Both the position numbers and the translations under genes were made by a program. This document shows positions 33,812 to 45,367 of a stretch of 64,000 nt of DNA, in pieces. Every line of letters begins with the position of its first letter. Positions within the stretch are counted from its first letter, which is position 1. Under the pieces are notes generated by a model that saw only the letters and a list, made by a program, of their open reading frames with translations, did not search any database and was not told the DNA's origin. This stretch comes from Gigaspora margarita (Eukaryota > Glomeromycota > Glomeromycetes > Diversisporales > Gigasporaceae): NCBI GenBank assembly GCA_009809945.1, contig WTPW01001565.1, positions 11,840 to 75,839 on the forward strand, in the 5' to 3' direction.

Positions 33812-34359
33812 TGTATATGGGTGCTGGTAATCTGTTGTTTGTATTAATATACCAGATCTTTTTTTTATATAAAATTATTCATATTTATATACCATGCTTG
33901 GTAATTATACTTGTAATTATTTATATAACTCTGGTAAAGTTTGTGGATGTGGTTGTCTATGACCTGAAGTATGCTTTGATCAGTGTAAATCTAAAAATGC
34001 TATCCTTGTATTATTTGTGATAAATCAACTAGTGCTAAGGCTAGAATATGTAAAAAACATGCTAAAGAGTATTATGTTATGAAATGTTTAGATAAGAAGA
34101 AAGGCTTATAATGATATCAGGTGTGTTAATATTTATTTTTTTTACAAACTTGAGTGATGTGAAATTTATTTTTTAGTTATCATCTAATATAGCTATATAA
34201 ATAAATAATAGAGAGTTCTAGCTATATAAAATTTTATACTAAGCTAATGTGTATAAAAGTGTTATAAAATATAGCAGGATGATGATTAAAATTAATTTTA
34301 AGCATCTCAAATACCAAGGGTAAAAAAAAGTGTCCAAAAACTCCTAATTATGCCCTACT
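33811..34359. repeat. Right terminal inverted repeat of copy A
   Basis: 549 bp, the reverse-complement partner of 14854-15404. The plus strand contains the same Cys/His-rich frame (CGCGCL, CKKHAKEYY). The terminal bases read CTCCTAATTATGCCCTACT at the outer end. Confidence 0.85.
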
Positions 34360-34815
34360 ATTTTGCTTTCTATATAAAATTTTGTTGTACTATATAAATT
34401 ATATGAAAATTAATCTATATTCATCTAGAGTGTCCAGGATTATGATGTGACATAATATGTGCATAATTTTGCCTTTGCCGCATATGCATTATGCATTGCA
34501 CAGAATTGCATAATTTAAGTTTTAAAGCATAAGTCCCTCATAATTTGTACTTTTACAAATTCTGTGCCCAATGAAATTGTTTGATAATAGTTGTGATAGG
34601 ATAAAAAACAAATCAAATGAATTTTTGATTTTAGACAAATTTATATATACAGGCTACTCCTACTATAGTCACACTATCTAGCAGAAACTTGACATAACTA
34701 TAGTGAGAGAAACTTAATAATAGTCATATCATGTGATTATAACAAGAGTTAATTTTATATTACTTCAAATGATTGGTATATAGTTTCAAGAAAATGTGAC
34801 TATTTTGGGTGTAAC

Positions 34816-34991
34816 AGGATCCTGAAATATACATAGATAGGTTAGATTAATTATAAAATTACTAAAAAAGAAAAATCTGCAGAAAAACCTCAAAAATAAG
34901 CAAAAAATTACTATAAATAGCAAAGGTCTGCACAAAAACCCCCAAAATAAGCAAACTCATACCTGACCTATCTATATATATTTCAGGTTCT
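34816..34991. mobile_element. AGGACCC-family MITE, 176 bp
   Basis: Begins AGGATCCTGAAATATACATA and ends TATATATTTCAGGTTCT. The interior (AAGATCTGCA, CCTCAAAAATAAGC) matches the copies at 38865 and 51745. The flanking 8-mers do not match well, so the duplication has decayed or the boundary is off by a base or two. Confidence 0.8.
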
Positions 34992-36260
34992 GGGACTATT
35001 GCGGGAGTAGACTGTATTCTGACTCTATTTTAAATGAACCTTATTACTTTTGTTAAAATTCAACTACAGTTAACTCTTTTATAAGAGGATGGTAGTTCTT
35101 ATTGTAAAAAGTTTTAGAAGTCTGTTATATAGTAATTTACAAGGTTGGTGCTTTGTTATCTGTTCTAATTATCCCTTTATTGTTTTATTATAAAAAATTA
35201 AATCTTATTTATTATAAATATATATATATTTAGCTTTTTAATCTGATAGTTATTTAACATTTGAAAATTAATAAAATTAATATACCATTGATCTGTTGTT
35301 TTAAGACTGTTATTGAATAAGTGTTTTTTTAAAAATAAACTAGATAATTAGATAATTTGCTTTATATAAAAAAACCTACAACTTGCATTGTTTTGATATA
35401 AAAAGAACTTGTTGAAGTAACTTTGGAGGTTTGAATCCTTTTTTATAATGTAGTTATATGTGTTTAAGAATTAATGTCAAGATATAACTTTAATTAATTT
35501 TAAAAATAGCTACATATTAACTAATTGATATACAAACCTTAAATCTGTGTTAAGCATCTTAGAAGAAATGAAGTATCAAAATATTTTATAATCAGTTTAG
35601 ATGCCTGGTGATTTAATTTATATAGGTGAATTTATTCTATATAATCTTATTGGGCTATGAATAATCATTTTAACTGATTCTTTAATTTAGAAAAATCTTA
35701 TAAGTTATAAATTAGAATCCAATTTGTACAGAATTGTCGTAATAGAATAATAAATAATTATCAAAAGAATAAATAGAATAGACTAATATAGTTACTGATA
35801 TTAAAGATAATAAATTTAATATAGTCTTTAATTTTTTTACATAATTTATTTTTGTTTAACAAATCTTATTATTTAATAGATAGGATTTAGGCTTTTGTAC
35901 TACCAGTAGTACATTTAAAAAAATAGATTAAAAATTACTTATCTAAATAATTTTTATATACAAAAATCTGATAATTGCCAAAGTATAGTTTGGCAGAATT
36001 TTTTTTAATATTAATAATAAAATTTTTGAGAAAAAATTTTTTTAACTGCTATTTTTTGTGAATTTTAGTGTACTACACATAGTATACTACGAATATTAAT
36101 TTTATTAAAAAAATTTAAATTTGTAAATTTAAAATTTATCAATATAAAAATTATTTAGAACTTATTATATTTAAAAGTTTATTATTGGTTATATTATAAA
36201 AATATTATTTTAATAATGAAAATTTATAAGCTGTTAATTGAAAATTATTGCTATTTTTAG
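34992..36260. other. Non-coding left part of second hAT element
   Basis: AT-rich DNA with no gene recognised, lying between the 176-bp MITE and the MULE-type MITE within the hAT element. Confidence 0.5.
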
Positions 36261-36539
36261 GGGACGTCTAAAGCTATGTCCAGTTACGTGTTTTTGATTT
36301 TTTAATTAAAGTTAGGGTAAAGGTGAGTTTGGGTTAGGGTTAGAGCATGTCTTATAGTAAAATTGTCCTCCCGACATTTTTTATTAATGCACCAAGATGG
36401 GTTTAGACTGTTGTTTCTTGTATTTTTGTAACTTTCACTTTTTTTTACTGTTTTTGTCTCTTCGGGCTGATCCGTGTCGATCAAAATAAACAATCCTATT
36501 GGTGCTATGTCATGTGATGGACACAGCTTTAGACAACCC
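36261..36539. mobile_element. MULE-type MITE with 10-bp duplication
   Basis: Ends GGGACGTCTAAAGCTATGTC and, reverse-complemented, GGGTTGTCTAAAGCTGTGTC. The 10-bp direct repeat CTATTTTTAG is perfect (36251-36260, 36540-36549). The centre at 36311-36347 carries GTTAGGGTAAAGGTGAGTTT and GGGTTAGGGTTAGAG, telomere-like. The core TAAAGC is shared with the MITE at 6555 and the full MULE at 39001. Confidence 0.85.
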
Positions 36540-37179
36540 CTATTTTTAGTATTTTATATAAGATCTCTAGTTTTCAACTATATTTTAAAAAAAAATTTTA
36601 TTAAATAAATTTTACTTGAAGTTTCAAGAAAGTTATTAAAACAAGTTTTTATTTCTAATTTATAAAATTTATTAAGATTAAGTTAATATATTAAAAATAA
36701 TTTAAGATTAAAAATTTAAAAAATTAAACTTAGTTTTTAATATAAAATTTACTAGTAAAATTTACTTAATAAATGGACTAAAAAAAGCCAATTTTTAAAA
36801 AATTCTATAAAATTCAAAAAAGTACTTAGTGTTGCCCCATCTATAAGATACTTTATATAAATAATAATAGCTTTATTAATTTGTTAAATTTGTAGATAAT
36901 TAGCTTTAAGTGGTGTCACAATGTAGTACAATATACTACTATAGTATGCCTAAATCTATTCATTAATAAATTATAATACTTACGAATAAACTTAAAATTT
37001 AACAACATATTATATCTAATAGTAATATCAATATGATTTAATTTAGCACAGAATTAGTATAAATAATTTTATTGGTTAAAAAACTAATATATATATCATA
37101 TTGCACAGAATGAATTACATTTACCTTACTGTTTACTTTACTACTCAAAAATAGGATAACTGCTATTGAACATGCTCAA

Positions 37180-38860
37180 GTAAAAAAAATACAAAGATGT
37201 ATTTTATACTAATAGTAGCAAAATTTTTGTTGTATTTGTAAAATTGTTGTTGAACATATTTGTAAATCAGTTGTTGATAATTACTGTAAGTCAAAAAAAA
37301 CACAAATCAAATTTAGAACTTGAAAAAACTTCTTCTCAAAAGTTACAACAAATTACTATTACTTCATGCAATAAAGTACTTAGTGACCATGAACAAATTA
37401 ATATTGATTTTATAAATGCTTTAACTGCCGCTAATATTCCTTTTGAAAAAGTTGACAAGTTAAAGACATTTTTTTTAAATAAACATTTTAATCAAGGTTA
37501 GTATTTTTATTATTAATACTTACTATAATATATATATTAATATTTAAGTTTTAATAGGTGGTAATATCGTCAGTTCTTATCAATTATGAGATAAATATCT
37601 TCTATTAGTTTTTATACAAGCAAAACAAAGTTTGCATCAAGAACTTAACAATTAATTTATTTCTATTATAGTAGATGAAACAACTATGTGTGGAATAAAT
37701 GTTGTTAATGTATTGTTTAGTTTTAAAAATAAAACTAAACTTGTTAAAGCTTCTTATTTGACAAAAGTTAATAGTGACAAAAGTTAATGGTAATATAATT
37801 GCTTGTCTTACTATAGATACTCTTCATTCTTACAATATTCCATTTGATAATACTATTCTTTTTATCTCTAATGATGCCTTCTATATAAAAAAGCATTTGA
37901 TGTTCTTTTTTCTTTAATTCCTCATTTAAGACATAATGGATGCTTAGTACATATTTATAGTTTAGTAGATAAAACATGGATTAATTATAAGAGTTTTAAA
38001 GGATTAGATAGTTAGTTAATAATCTTAAAGAAACTTTTACTTACTCTTCTGCATATAAAAGAAGGTGGATTGAATATTTGGCACTAAATACTATATCAAA
38101 TTCAAATCTTATACAGTACCTATAGATGAAAATCAAATTGATCCTATTCTTCCACCACTTCCTTAAAACCAGATGCAATTCTTTGTTTCAGTTTATTTTT
38201 TGGTTATACTCTTATTTTGATTTTTCAAATTTTATTTCTGATAAAATTAATTTAGCAGGTAACAAAACAAGTAATGCACTTCAAGAATTGAATAGATCAT
38301 TTCAAGACCGTGAACATTTATTTTTTTTTAAAATTAATTATAATGTTTATAACTTTTAATACACTATCATACATATAGTATTAATTAATTTATTATTTAT
38401 TTATTAATTAATTACTAATATATAGTATAAATATTTAATTTTAGGCTTTTGAGATTTGAAACAAATCTGTTGCTCCATATGTTATATCTCATATTGAACA
38501 AACACAAGCATTTTGGAAAATGGAACAATTAATCTGCCTTTTAGTATTCAAATAAATGATAAATTTATTACAAGAAATATTAATTCTGAACCTTATATAG
38601 CTATGTTTCATGAAGCATTTGAATTAGCATTAAGCAAATTTAACAAGCATATTACAGAGCATTTAGTACTTGTACTATTTAGAACTATTCAATGGTTTGA
38701 GCCTCAATGGATTTGTCAACAAGCTAGTAGGAAAAGTCTTTTTTTATACTCAGTAATTCCAATTAATTCATAAATAGGAAATATATTGTGGTGGAAATAA
38801 TTTTTGAGTCAGATTTTGATTTAGAAGAGTATTGGTTAGAAAAAACTTATAAAAATATAT
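37180..38860 (+). pseudogene. DUF659-type hAT transposase, decayed
   Basis: Transposase of the hAT superfamily. A BED-like finger (CCICK...CKSKKHKSN, 37225-37315) leads into an open stretch 37244-37501 with LSDHEQINIDFINALTAANI. The core follows with IIVDETT near 37670, a second aspartate block FISNDAF near 37865 and LRHNGCLVHIYSLVDKTW near 37925-37980. The C-terminal half includes the frame at 38513-38773 and SDFDLEEYWLEKTYKN near 38815-38855. The terminal dimerisation piece VPISALDVEYSF continues after the nested MITE, at 41763-41800. At least eight stops and frameshifts separate the parts, so it is inactive. Confidence 0.7.
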
Positions 38861-39000
38861 TTGGAGAAACCCGAAATATATATAGATAGGTCAGGTTAAT
38901 TATAAAATTATTAAAAATAGAAAGATCTGCAAAAAAACCTCAAAAATAAGCAAAAAATTACCAAAAATAAAAAAGATCTGTGTAAAAGCCCCAAAATAAG

Positions 39001-41703
39001 GGAACCGTTAAAGCAGTGTGCCATTACGTGATCCAGCAGTTGTCAGCCTGTCCATCCAGAAGTCAGAGCTATTTTTATTCAATACAATGACCAATCAAAT
39101 TCAAGGCCAAAATCTGGAGCAAATTTTATATATAAGGCATATTAGCGCGAAACTTTTCTTTTTTGTACAAGAAAACAGGTATGGCGTCCTGCAATCTTTC
39201 TTTTTTTTTTTGGTCCTGCAATCTTTCTTACAAAGAAAAAAAAATTATAATAACGAAAAAATGTTCTGCCAAAGAAACTTTTTTTAAAAAAAGGTTATGA
39301 ATACTTCTGGTAAAGAAAATGAAAATACGAACTTCATACAAGACCTCTTGCAACTAAGTTCTAAACCAACAGACATCGTTGTAATAAATTCAAGTCTTAT
39401 GCCTAACCAAAAATGCACTTTACTATTTAATGTCCAACGACCGTTCGAAGTGCTAATAAACAAATTTGATGTGGAATGGTGGCCTTTAGTCACAAACGTT
39501 TGGGTAAAATTTAGTTCTAAGAACTATGTTAATAGAAATTATTGGAAAACCTATATATGCTGCTTTAATAAATATTTGAAATCAAGCACAAGCAAAGAGG
39601 ATGTTCCAAGTGAGAAACAGTGAAAAATAAAGGTTCAAGAGGTGGGGTTATGTTTTGCAAAAATAAAGTATCATGGTTTTTTACCACCCAGAAAGTGCTT
39701 GTTGAACGTTTACAAAACTCCCTTGATCATGCATATGAACTAGAAGATAGTGAAAAATTAAAATGCTCCCAAGCTGTTTGGGTTTTGGTAGAAAAGAAAG
39801 TAGTTAAGAATTATCTCACGCCCGCGATAGTTAGTGCAGTTAAAGAGTATGCAAATGAAAAGCTGGATCTCAGCATGAGTGTAAAGGAATTGAAGTAGAA
39901 AAAAGTTGACAATATAAAATATACGGTCTGTGGTCCTCAAAATACCCATTTAACTAGTACTCCCAAACTAGCACAGGATATTCAGGATGCAACTTCTTTT
40001 TTAGAAAAAGAGGGCTATCAAGTTGAATTGTTTAGAATTCATCACCAATCTACTCGCGGCTTCGTCTTTGCACATCTGAAGCAACTTGAAAAGCTTCAAA
40101 GGTATGAATAGTTAATGCTAATGGACTCCACGCATAAATGAATAAATATAACTAGTGTTTGTTTATGCTATATATTTGGGATGGATATGGTTGTTGGAAC
40201 ATCAGTGGGCATTTTTTTGTTAGTAACGAAGATAGTGACACGGTTGCAGAGGTATTGAGGATAATGCGGCGATTTAGTAGCTCTTGGAAACCTCAGTACT
40301 TTCTATTAGACCAAAGTAATGTAGAAGCTAGAAGTATCATGATAACTTTCCCAGGTCTTGAAAAAGGTGAACAGGAATGCAAAGTTATTTTTTGCACCGT
40401 ACATGTTATGCGGACCTGGATGCATAAAATCTACAACACAGAAACTTGGAATAAGATAATTCAGGCTATGCATAAATGGACAAAAATTGTTTGTGAATTC
40501 TTTATCCAAAAATTGATTAATGAGTGTACCCTCTCCCCCATTAAAAAAATATATCACAAGGTATTATTCGAAAAATTCTCACCAGTGGGCACTTTGAGCC
40601 TGCTAAAATTCTCTGCTACTTTTGCAAGTAACTTCGACAAATGCTTTAGAATCACATCATAGCGAGTTAAAAAAAACACTTGCCTCTTATTATGGTTTAA
40701 TTGAAGCATGTGACAAGATCATTGCACTTGACTTGAAAAGTGTTCAGACTCAGATTATGTCGCATTTGAATTTTGGGTAAAAAAATTTCTGCCCCTGACA
40801 TTGACGATGATACCCTAAAGGAAATTTACAAGTTTCCTTTTCCAATTCAAACATTAATAGTTGGTAAAATTTTTGCTGCTGATAATAGAGTAGAAAAGGG
40901 GAAGAAATTGCCCAGTTTAATATTAATTGAGTGCCACTGCCTTTTTTTCCGCAAGTACATGCTCCCCTGTAAACATATTTTTCATGAACAAAAATATGGC
41001 CCCAGAAAATTGCTGATGATTGATGCTTGAAGACAATTTCAATGACAGTTTGATGAAAGTGGATTCGAAATTTATGAACGCCGTGAGTTAGTAAATTTTG
41101 AATCATTTGAAAAAGACAAAATCAATAAAGTAGCAGAAAAAAGAAAGCTTACCTTTAACAAATGAATAGAAAGAATGCGTAACCAGTACTGGAGTATTGA
41201 GGAATATGGAGATGAAATGGAAAAGTCTGAATTCATTCAAAGATTGAAAATTTGTTTATATACCGTTCTAAAATAAATAAATAAAAAATGTTAGAAAACA
41301 AAAAAAAATAGTTTGAATATAAAACAAAAAAAAAATGCTTTGAATGTTATAATAAGCCGCAAAATAAATAAATAAATAATATTAGAGGCAGATTTGCAAC
41401 AGTGTATCATGCACTTATAGTTGGGTAGGCATTGTACCAAAAGAGATGCGATGAATTATTTTTTGTATCAAAAAAAATTTGATTGTATTCATTGTAATGA
41501 TATTTGTGAACAAGATGATTAAAGCAAATTTAGAATTAACAGAGTCTCAAATAAAAAAAAATAAATAAATAAAATTTTGCACCTTTCCATTAGATTCTTA
41601 AATTTCGATCAGCTATCCCATGACCAAAGTGTCTCCAGATGTCTTAAATTAGGTCAGCTACTGACTGCCGGATCACGTGATAGCACTCTGCTTTAACAGT
41701 TCC
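39001..41703 (+). mobile_element. MULE transposon, 2.7 kb
   Basis: Ends GGAACCGTTAAAGCAGTGTG and, reverse-complemented, GGAACTGTTAAAGCAGAGTG differ at two bases, and the pairing continues through ACGTGATCC. The 10-bp duplication CCAAAATAAG is perfect (38991-39000, 41704-41713) and restores the MITE sequence seen in sister copies. It encodes a decayed transposase with a SWIM finger. The 3' untranslated part (41280-41600) is AT-rich. Confidence 0.9.
39297..41275 (+). pseudogene. MULE transposase with SWIM finger, decayed
   Basis: Mutator-family transposase. The N-terminal part is open at 39297-39620 (108 codons). A frame from 39620 to 39898 continues, and a third from about 39900 carries SFLEKEGYQVELFRIHHQS and LMLMDSTHK, a likely first catalytic aspartate. 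The frame 40159-40662 holds the second block FLLDQSNVEARSI and CTVHVMRTW. A frame from 40773 carries the SWIM zinc finger CHC...CKH (40934-40978). Two or three frameshifts and at least four stops break it, so it is inactive but not very old. Confidence 0.8.
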
Positions 41704-42048
41704 CCAAAATAAGCAAACTAATACCTGACCTATCTATGTATATTTCAGGATTCTATATTTGGGTTCCAATTTCTGCGCTTGATGTTGAGTATAGTTTTTA
41801 GCATACAAAAATATTTTAGCTGATAACTGATATGCACTTTCTTTTGAAACAATTGAAATGTTAAATATAATGTATTTCAATCAGATTACTAATAATAATT
41901 AAATAAAATTTGAAATCGCATATTTTACATAATTTTAAATATTGCGCATAATATGTACATAATTTTGGTCAAACCTTTATAATTTAAAACTTGCTGCATG
42001 CATAATTTGGCCATCCTCTATCATAATTCTGGACACTCTATATTCACC

Positions 42049-43160
42049 CTACCCTTAACAACATGACTATAAAATACAAAAATACATATATGGGATTTCA
42101 TTTTGCTGTGCACATGATCACCAGGCAGTTTTCAGTAATGTGTTTTATTGACTATTCTATCCTATTGTCCATCAAACATACCTGCAAGTATACCTTACTT
42201 ACCTAATAGTGGGTAGGCGGGTTCTAGCAACAAAGCTAAACTTTCATTGAGCTAGCAGCAAAGACAAAAGAGGTAGAACAATTTTCCATCCTCATCTTTC
42301 ATAAAGAGTTACTCCATATGACCTTATACTTAATCAAAGCATCATCCCTTATCACTCAATAAACCATTATTTGACTCCTCTATGCATAATCCCAAAAATC
42401 AATACTTTATACTTTGCTATTGTCTATTAAATCATAGTCTAGGTTAACTGTCTTGTGACAAATGGATAGCATGAACTTTGTTCAAGAAATAATGTATAAT
42501 CCAAAATTAACTTAAATTAAGAACATTCTCATCTAATTTCAGTTCATCATATGATATTATGTACTATGTACATACATCTCAAATCCAGTATGCTTATATA
42601 AGTACAATAGCAGTGTGTTACATTAGCACAGCCATTAACATGTGAAACTATATACCCAATCTAATGCAAGATTTTCTCACACAATTTTAGAAGCTAATAA
42701 ATAAGGTAGCTGCACAACACTGTCACGTGAAACCAGAAATATAAATTTATGAGTCAACTTATTAGAAGATTCATGCACTTTTAAGATTATGCATTGTTTG
42801 AAAAAATTATAAGTAAAGTTTGGAATCAATTTATTTTTTTTATGATGAAAAAATTTTGATTGCTTTATTATAAGAAAGTCAAAATCTTAACAAGAAACAC
42901 ATCAACAAATGCAGTGAGTTATATGAAATATAATTAATTTTTTTGTGTATCAAAATATTAGAATAAATTTGTATAGATAGTTTCATAGCAAATTAGTGTA
43001 AATTTTTTGTTGTTGTTGTTGTTACTTTAAAATTTTGGAATTTTCAAATTCACAATAATTAGCCAAATAAAAGCAATAAAAAGCACATTTTTGATACTAA
43101 ATTAGTTATTTTAATAATTTATTACAAAATTACTTTATTATCAGCACTATTAACCACCTA
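42049..43160. other. Intergenic DNA without recognisable gene
   Basis: No supportable gene, RNA or repeat. A (TTG)n run lies at 43008-43022. Confidence 0.5.
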
Positions 43161-43173
43161 ATATATTAGTTAA

Positions 43174-43949
43174 TTATTGTTCTGTGGGTTGATAGCATAG
43201 TGGTTATGCTTCCAGGATGCAAATCGAAGGTTGCTGGTTCAATTCTCCCTAGAGGCATAATAGAAAAAACCAGCCAGTTAGGGAACTAAAACACCGTGCA
43301 AAAACAGGGACCCAGGGCATCTATGGACAGACTTAATTAGACAGTTGCCATTATCAAATCTGTGGCGATGAAATGAAATGTGTTAGAGCCCGATTTGGAA
43401 TAACCAAAGTCACAAGACGTATAAAGAGGCTGAAGTCTAAAAAGATACTTCAAGAACCTGTGGCCAGTGTCTGAAATTGGGTTGCGGAGTCTGTGGACCG
43501 CAACAAATTTTAAATTTCCGCAACCAAAATCTGAAATGCATATGCAAATTCCGCACATAAATTTGCAAATTTTACTTATAAATTTTGATTAAATGTTTAT
43601 TTGCGCAACTAAATTTTTATAGATTCTTATAATCCGCAACTATTTTTTTTTATTTAGTTGCAGCCCGCAACTAATTTAAAAATTGAATTTCAGACACTGC
43701 CTGTGGCACCCGTATCTGAACTGCGACTATTTGTACCAATAATTGACTGGAATATCAATCCATGGTGGAGTTTGTTGGAAGGATAATGTTTAGTACTGCA
43801 GCCATGCTTGGGCATCTATAGTAATAGACAGCCAGGTAATAGTCTAGCCATAGTCTTTAATGTAATTTGTATGCCAGCCTTCAGGCGGTACTATAAAGGA
43901 AGTTAATAAAGCTAGTGCTAAGGTTGCTTAAGTTAAAAAATATATATAT
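43174..43949 (+). mobile_element. tRNA-derived SINE, about 530 bp plus insertion
   Basis: The 5' part (43180-43258) has an A-box-like TAGCATAGTGGTTA and a B box GGTTCAATTCTCC with tRNA-like spacing but no complete cloverleaf. A tRNA-unrelated body follows and ends in an A/TA-rich tail near 43935-43949. A 13-bp duplication ATATATTAGTTAA lies at 43161-43173 and 43950-43962. A 235-bp hAT-type MITE is inserted at 43465-43699. No open frame of interest. Confidence 0.7.
43465..43699. mobile_element. hAT-type MITE in the SINE
   Basis: Begins CAGTGTCTGAAATT and ends AATTTCAGACACTG, an exact 14-bp inverted repeat, with a perfect 8-bp duplication CCTGTGGC (43457-43464, 43700-43707). The interior repeats the words CCGCAAC and GTTGCGG. 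Confidence 0.9.
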
Positions 43950-43962
43950 ATATATTAGTTAA

Positions 43963-44216
43963 GAAAAATTGTATTCATAATACCATGTTATATAATACCT
44001 ATATAAAAACACTTTCTAAAATTCTCGAATATCTCAAAATTTTACTAGGGTAACCCCTGTTGTGTTACTAACAAAAAATGCTCCTCTCGCAATTTTACTA
44101 TAAATTCTAATTTTAACTCTAACTTTAACTCTAACCCTAACCTAACCTATCAAAAACCTAACCTAGTTGACATAGTAAGGTGTTGTATAACATGGGTGTT
44201 ATGAATATAATATTTC
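43963..44216. mobile_element. MITE reusing the SINE target site
   Basis: The left end GAAAAATTGTATTCATAATA pairs with the reverse complement of the right end, GAAATATTATATTCATAACA. A 9-bp duplication ATTAGTTAA lies at 43954-43962 and 44217-44225. The left copy is also the end of the SINE's own duplication. The core (44030-44160) contains CTAACCCTAACC-type sequence and a stretch shared with 20700-20790. Confidence 0.8.
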
Positions 44217-44225
44217 ATTAGTTAA

Positions 44226-44925
44226 TTATTGGTAATTTTATGGGCCTTTATTTGTACTATACTAATGCAATCATATTGACAATATTAGAATTTTATTATT
44301 ACAATAATTGGAAATTATATTTATAAAATTAAATTATAATAATAAAATACTAAAAAATATCCATTTTGGCAAAAATTTTGTATTTAATAGTACATTATCA
44401 AATCAAATTTGTCACATTGTTATAAAGTGTTTGATCCTGCCAATCAAGAACGTAAAGTATAGAAGCCCTAAATTATATATAATAAATAATAGAATATTGA
44501 TAAATAAAATTGGTAAGCTTAAATATAAGATATTTATCATTATTAAAACATTAGTATGTATGAATTACAAGTAGTAGATAGAGCCTAATCAGCTACTTTA
44601 TTGCTATATGATAAAACAAAATATATTATGTAAAATATATGGGAAAAGGTTTGCTATCCAAGCAAGCTCTAATGTTACATACTCAAACTTCAATGCCTAA
44701 GACAAAGTCTCTAGGCTAGGACTAGTTATTTGAACTCGTACTAATCATTTTCCTAACCTGTCAAACACATAAACTACCCATCTCTTGGTCTTCAAATTCC
44801 CTAAATTCCAAGGTCCTGAAAAAACCTGCCTACTATATGAAATCCCCAAACATAAGAAAGATACTAACATATCCATATAGTTAAAAAGAGAATCAGAATG
44901 TCATCCTTCAAGATCTATTTCAGGT
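44226..44925. other. Intergenic DNA without recognisable gene
   Basis: AT-rich; the 88-codon frame at 44308-44574 is of extreme Ile/Lys/Asn composition and is not believable as a gene. Confidence 0.5.
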
Positions 44926-44929
44926 CCTT

Positions 44930-45155
44930 GCACTGCTAATGGAACCACGGAGCCTAATTATCCACTAATAAGGTCCTTGTACTACCACTGCAGCTGCAGT
45001 GTCTAACTATCCACTCGTAAGGGTCCTTGTATAGCTACTGCAGCTGCAGAGCTCAAAAATTGCTATTGATAGTCCTTGCACTGCCCATATAGCCAAAAAC
45101 TGACTGCAAAGATCTTTGTAATGCCACTGTAGCCATAGATCCTTAACCATTCAAT
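44930..45155. repeat. 56-bp minisatellite, second field
   Basis: Four to five degenerate units with GGTCCTTGTACTRCCACTGC and GAGCCTAATTATCCACTA, related to the array at 11180-12490. Confidence 0.65.
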
Positions 45156-45184
45156 TTATCACCAAACCAAACTGACGCTACTAA

Positions 45185-45367
45185 GGGTAGATTGAAGAAG
45201 AGTTAACCCAGTGATCATCACAACATCACATGACAAGCATTCGGCCTAAGTTAGGGGTAGGGTAGAGGTATTTTAGTCTAGTTTGTTTTAATTCTGGCAA
45301 ACAAATGACATCATTATATTTATCATGTGATTGTCGATCACTGGGTTAACTGTTCTTCAAGTATCCC
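45185..45367. mobile_element. MITE with AGTTAACCCAGTGATC termini
   Basis: Left GGGTAGATTGAAGAAGAGTT and, reverse-complemented right, GGGATACTTGAAGAACAGTT, then both continue AACCCAGTGATC and CATGTGAT or its partner. 183 bp. No target duplication was identified. The centre (45250-45275) holds AAGTTAGGGGTAGGGTAGAG, telomere-like. Confidence 0.65.

Larger units (their letters stand above)
14854..34359 (+). mobile_element. Polinton-like element, copy A (fossil)
   Basis: A 19.5-kb element bounded by 550-bp inverted repeats starting AGTAGRGCATAATTAGGAG. In order it holds protein-primed DNA polymerase B (+), a region with recurrent hairpins, retropepsin and Gag-like frames (-), a coiled-coil frame (-), an integrase (+) and a small frame near the right end (-). 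It is clearly broken, with several dozen small breaks over all its genes plus at least five later insertions (18416-19359, 20001-22430, 23851-24106, 26573-26885, 30471-33496). Without these it would be about 12.5 kb. No convincing 6-bp target duplication was seen. The nested insertions point to considerable age. Confidence 0.85.
38865..41754. mobile_element. AGGACCC-family MITE split by a MULE
   Basis: Left end AGAAACCCGAAATATATATA and right end TATGTATATTTCAGGATTCT match the 176-182 bp MITEs at 34816 and 51745. A perfect 8-bp duplication ATATTTGG lies at 38857-38864 and 41755-41762, interrupting the hAT transposase. A 2,703-bp MULE with 10-bp duplication occupies 39001-41703, so the MITE itself is only about 177 bp. 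Confidence 0.9.
34426..42040 (+). mobile_element. Second hAT element, host of nested insertions
   Basis: Ends TAGAGTGTCCAGGATTATGA and, reverse-complemented, TAGAGTGTCCAGAATTATGA differ at one base and fit YARNG. The 8-bp flanks TATTCATC (34418-34425) and TATTCACC (42041-42048) differ at one base. It encodes a decayed DUF659-type transposase (37180-38860 plus 41755-41890). Three later insertions, at 34816-34991, 36261-36539 and 38865-41754, account for about 3.3 kb, leaving roughly 4.3 kb of original element. Confidence 0.85.

Noticed and set aside
42100-42740. Possible LTR or gene promoter region with less AT bias
   Set aside because: No repeat partner in the window, no boundaries and no open frame.
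43180-43258. Possible functional tRNA gene
   Set aside because: A and B boxes are present but no complete cloverleaf pairs up, and a long body with target duplications follows, so it is the head of a SINE.
44308-44574. 88-codon plus-strand frame
   Set aside because: Extreme Ile/Lys/Asn composition in AT-rich DNA, no motif and no conserved neighbour.
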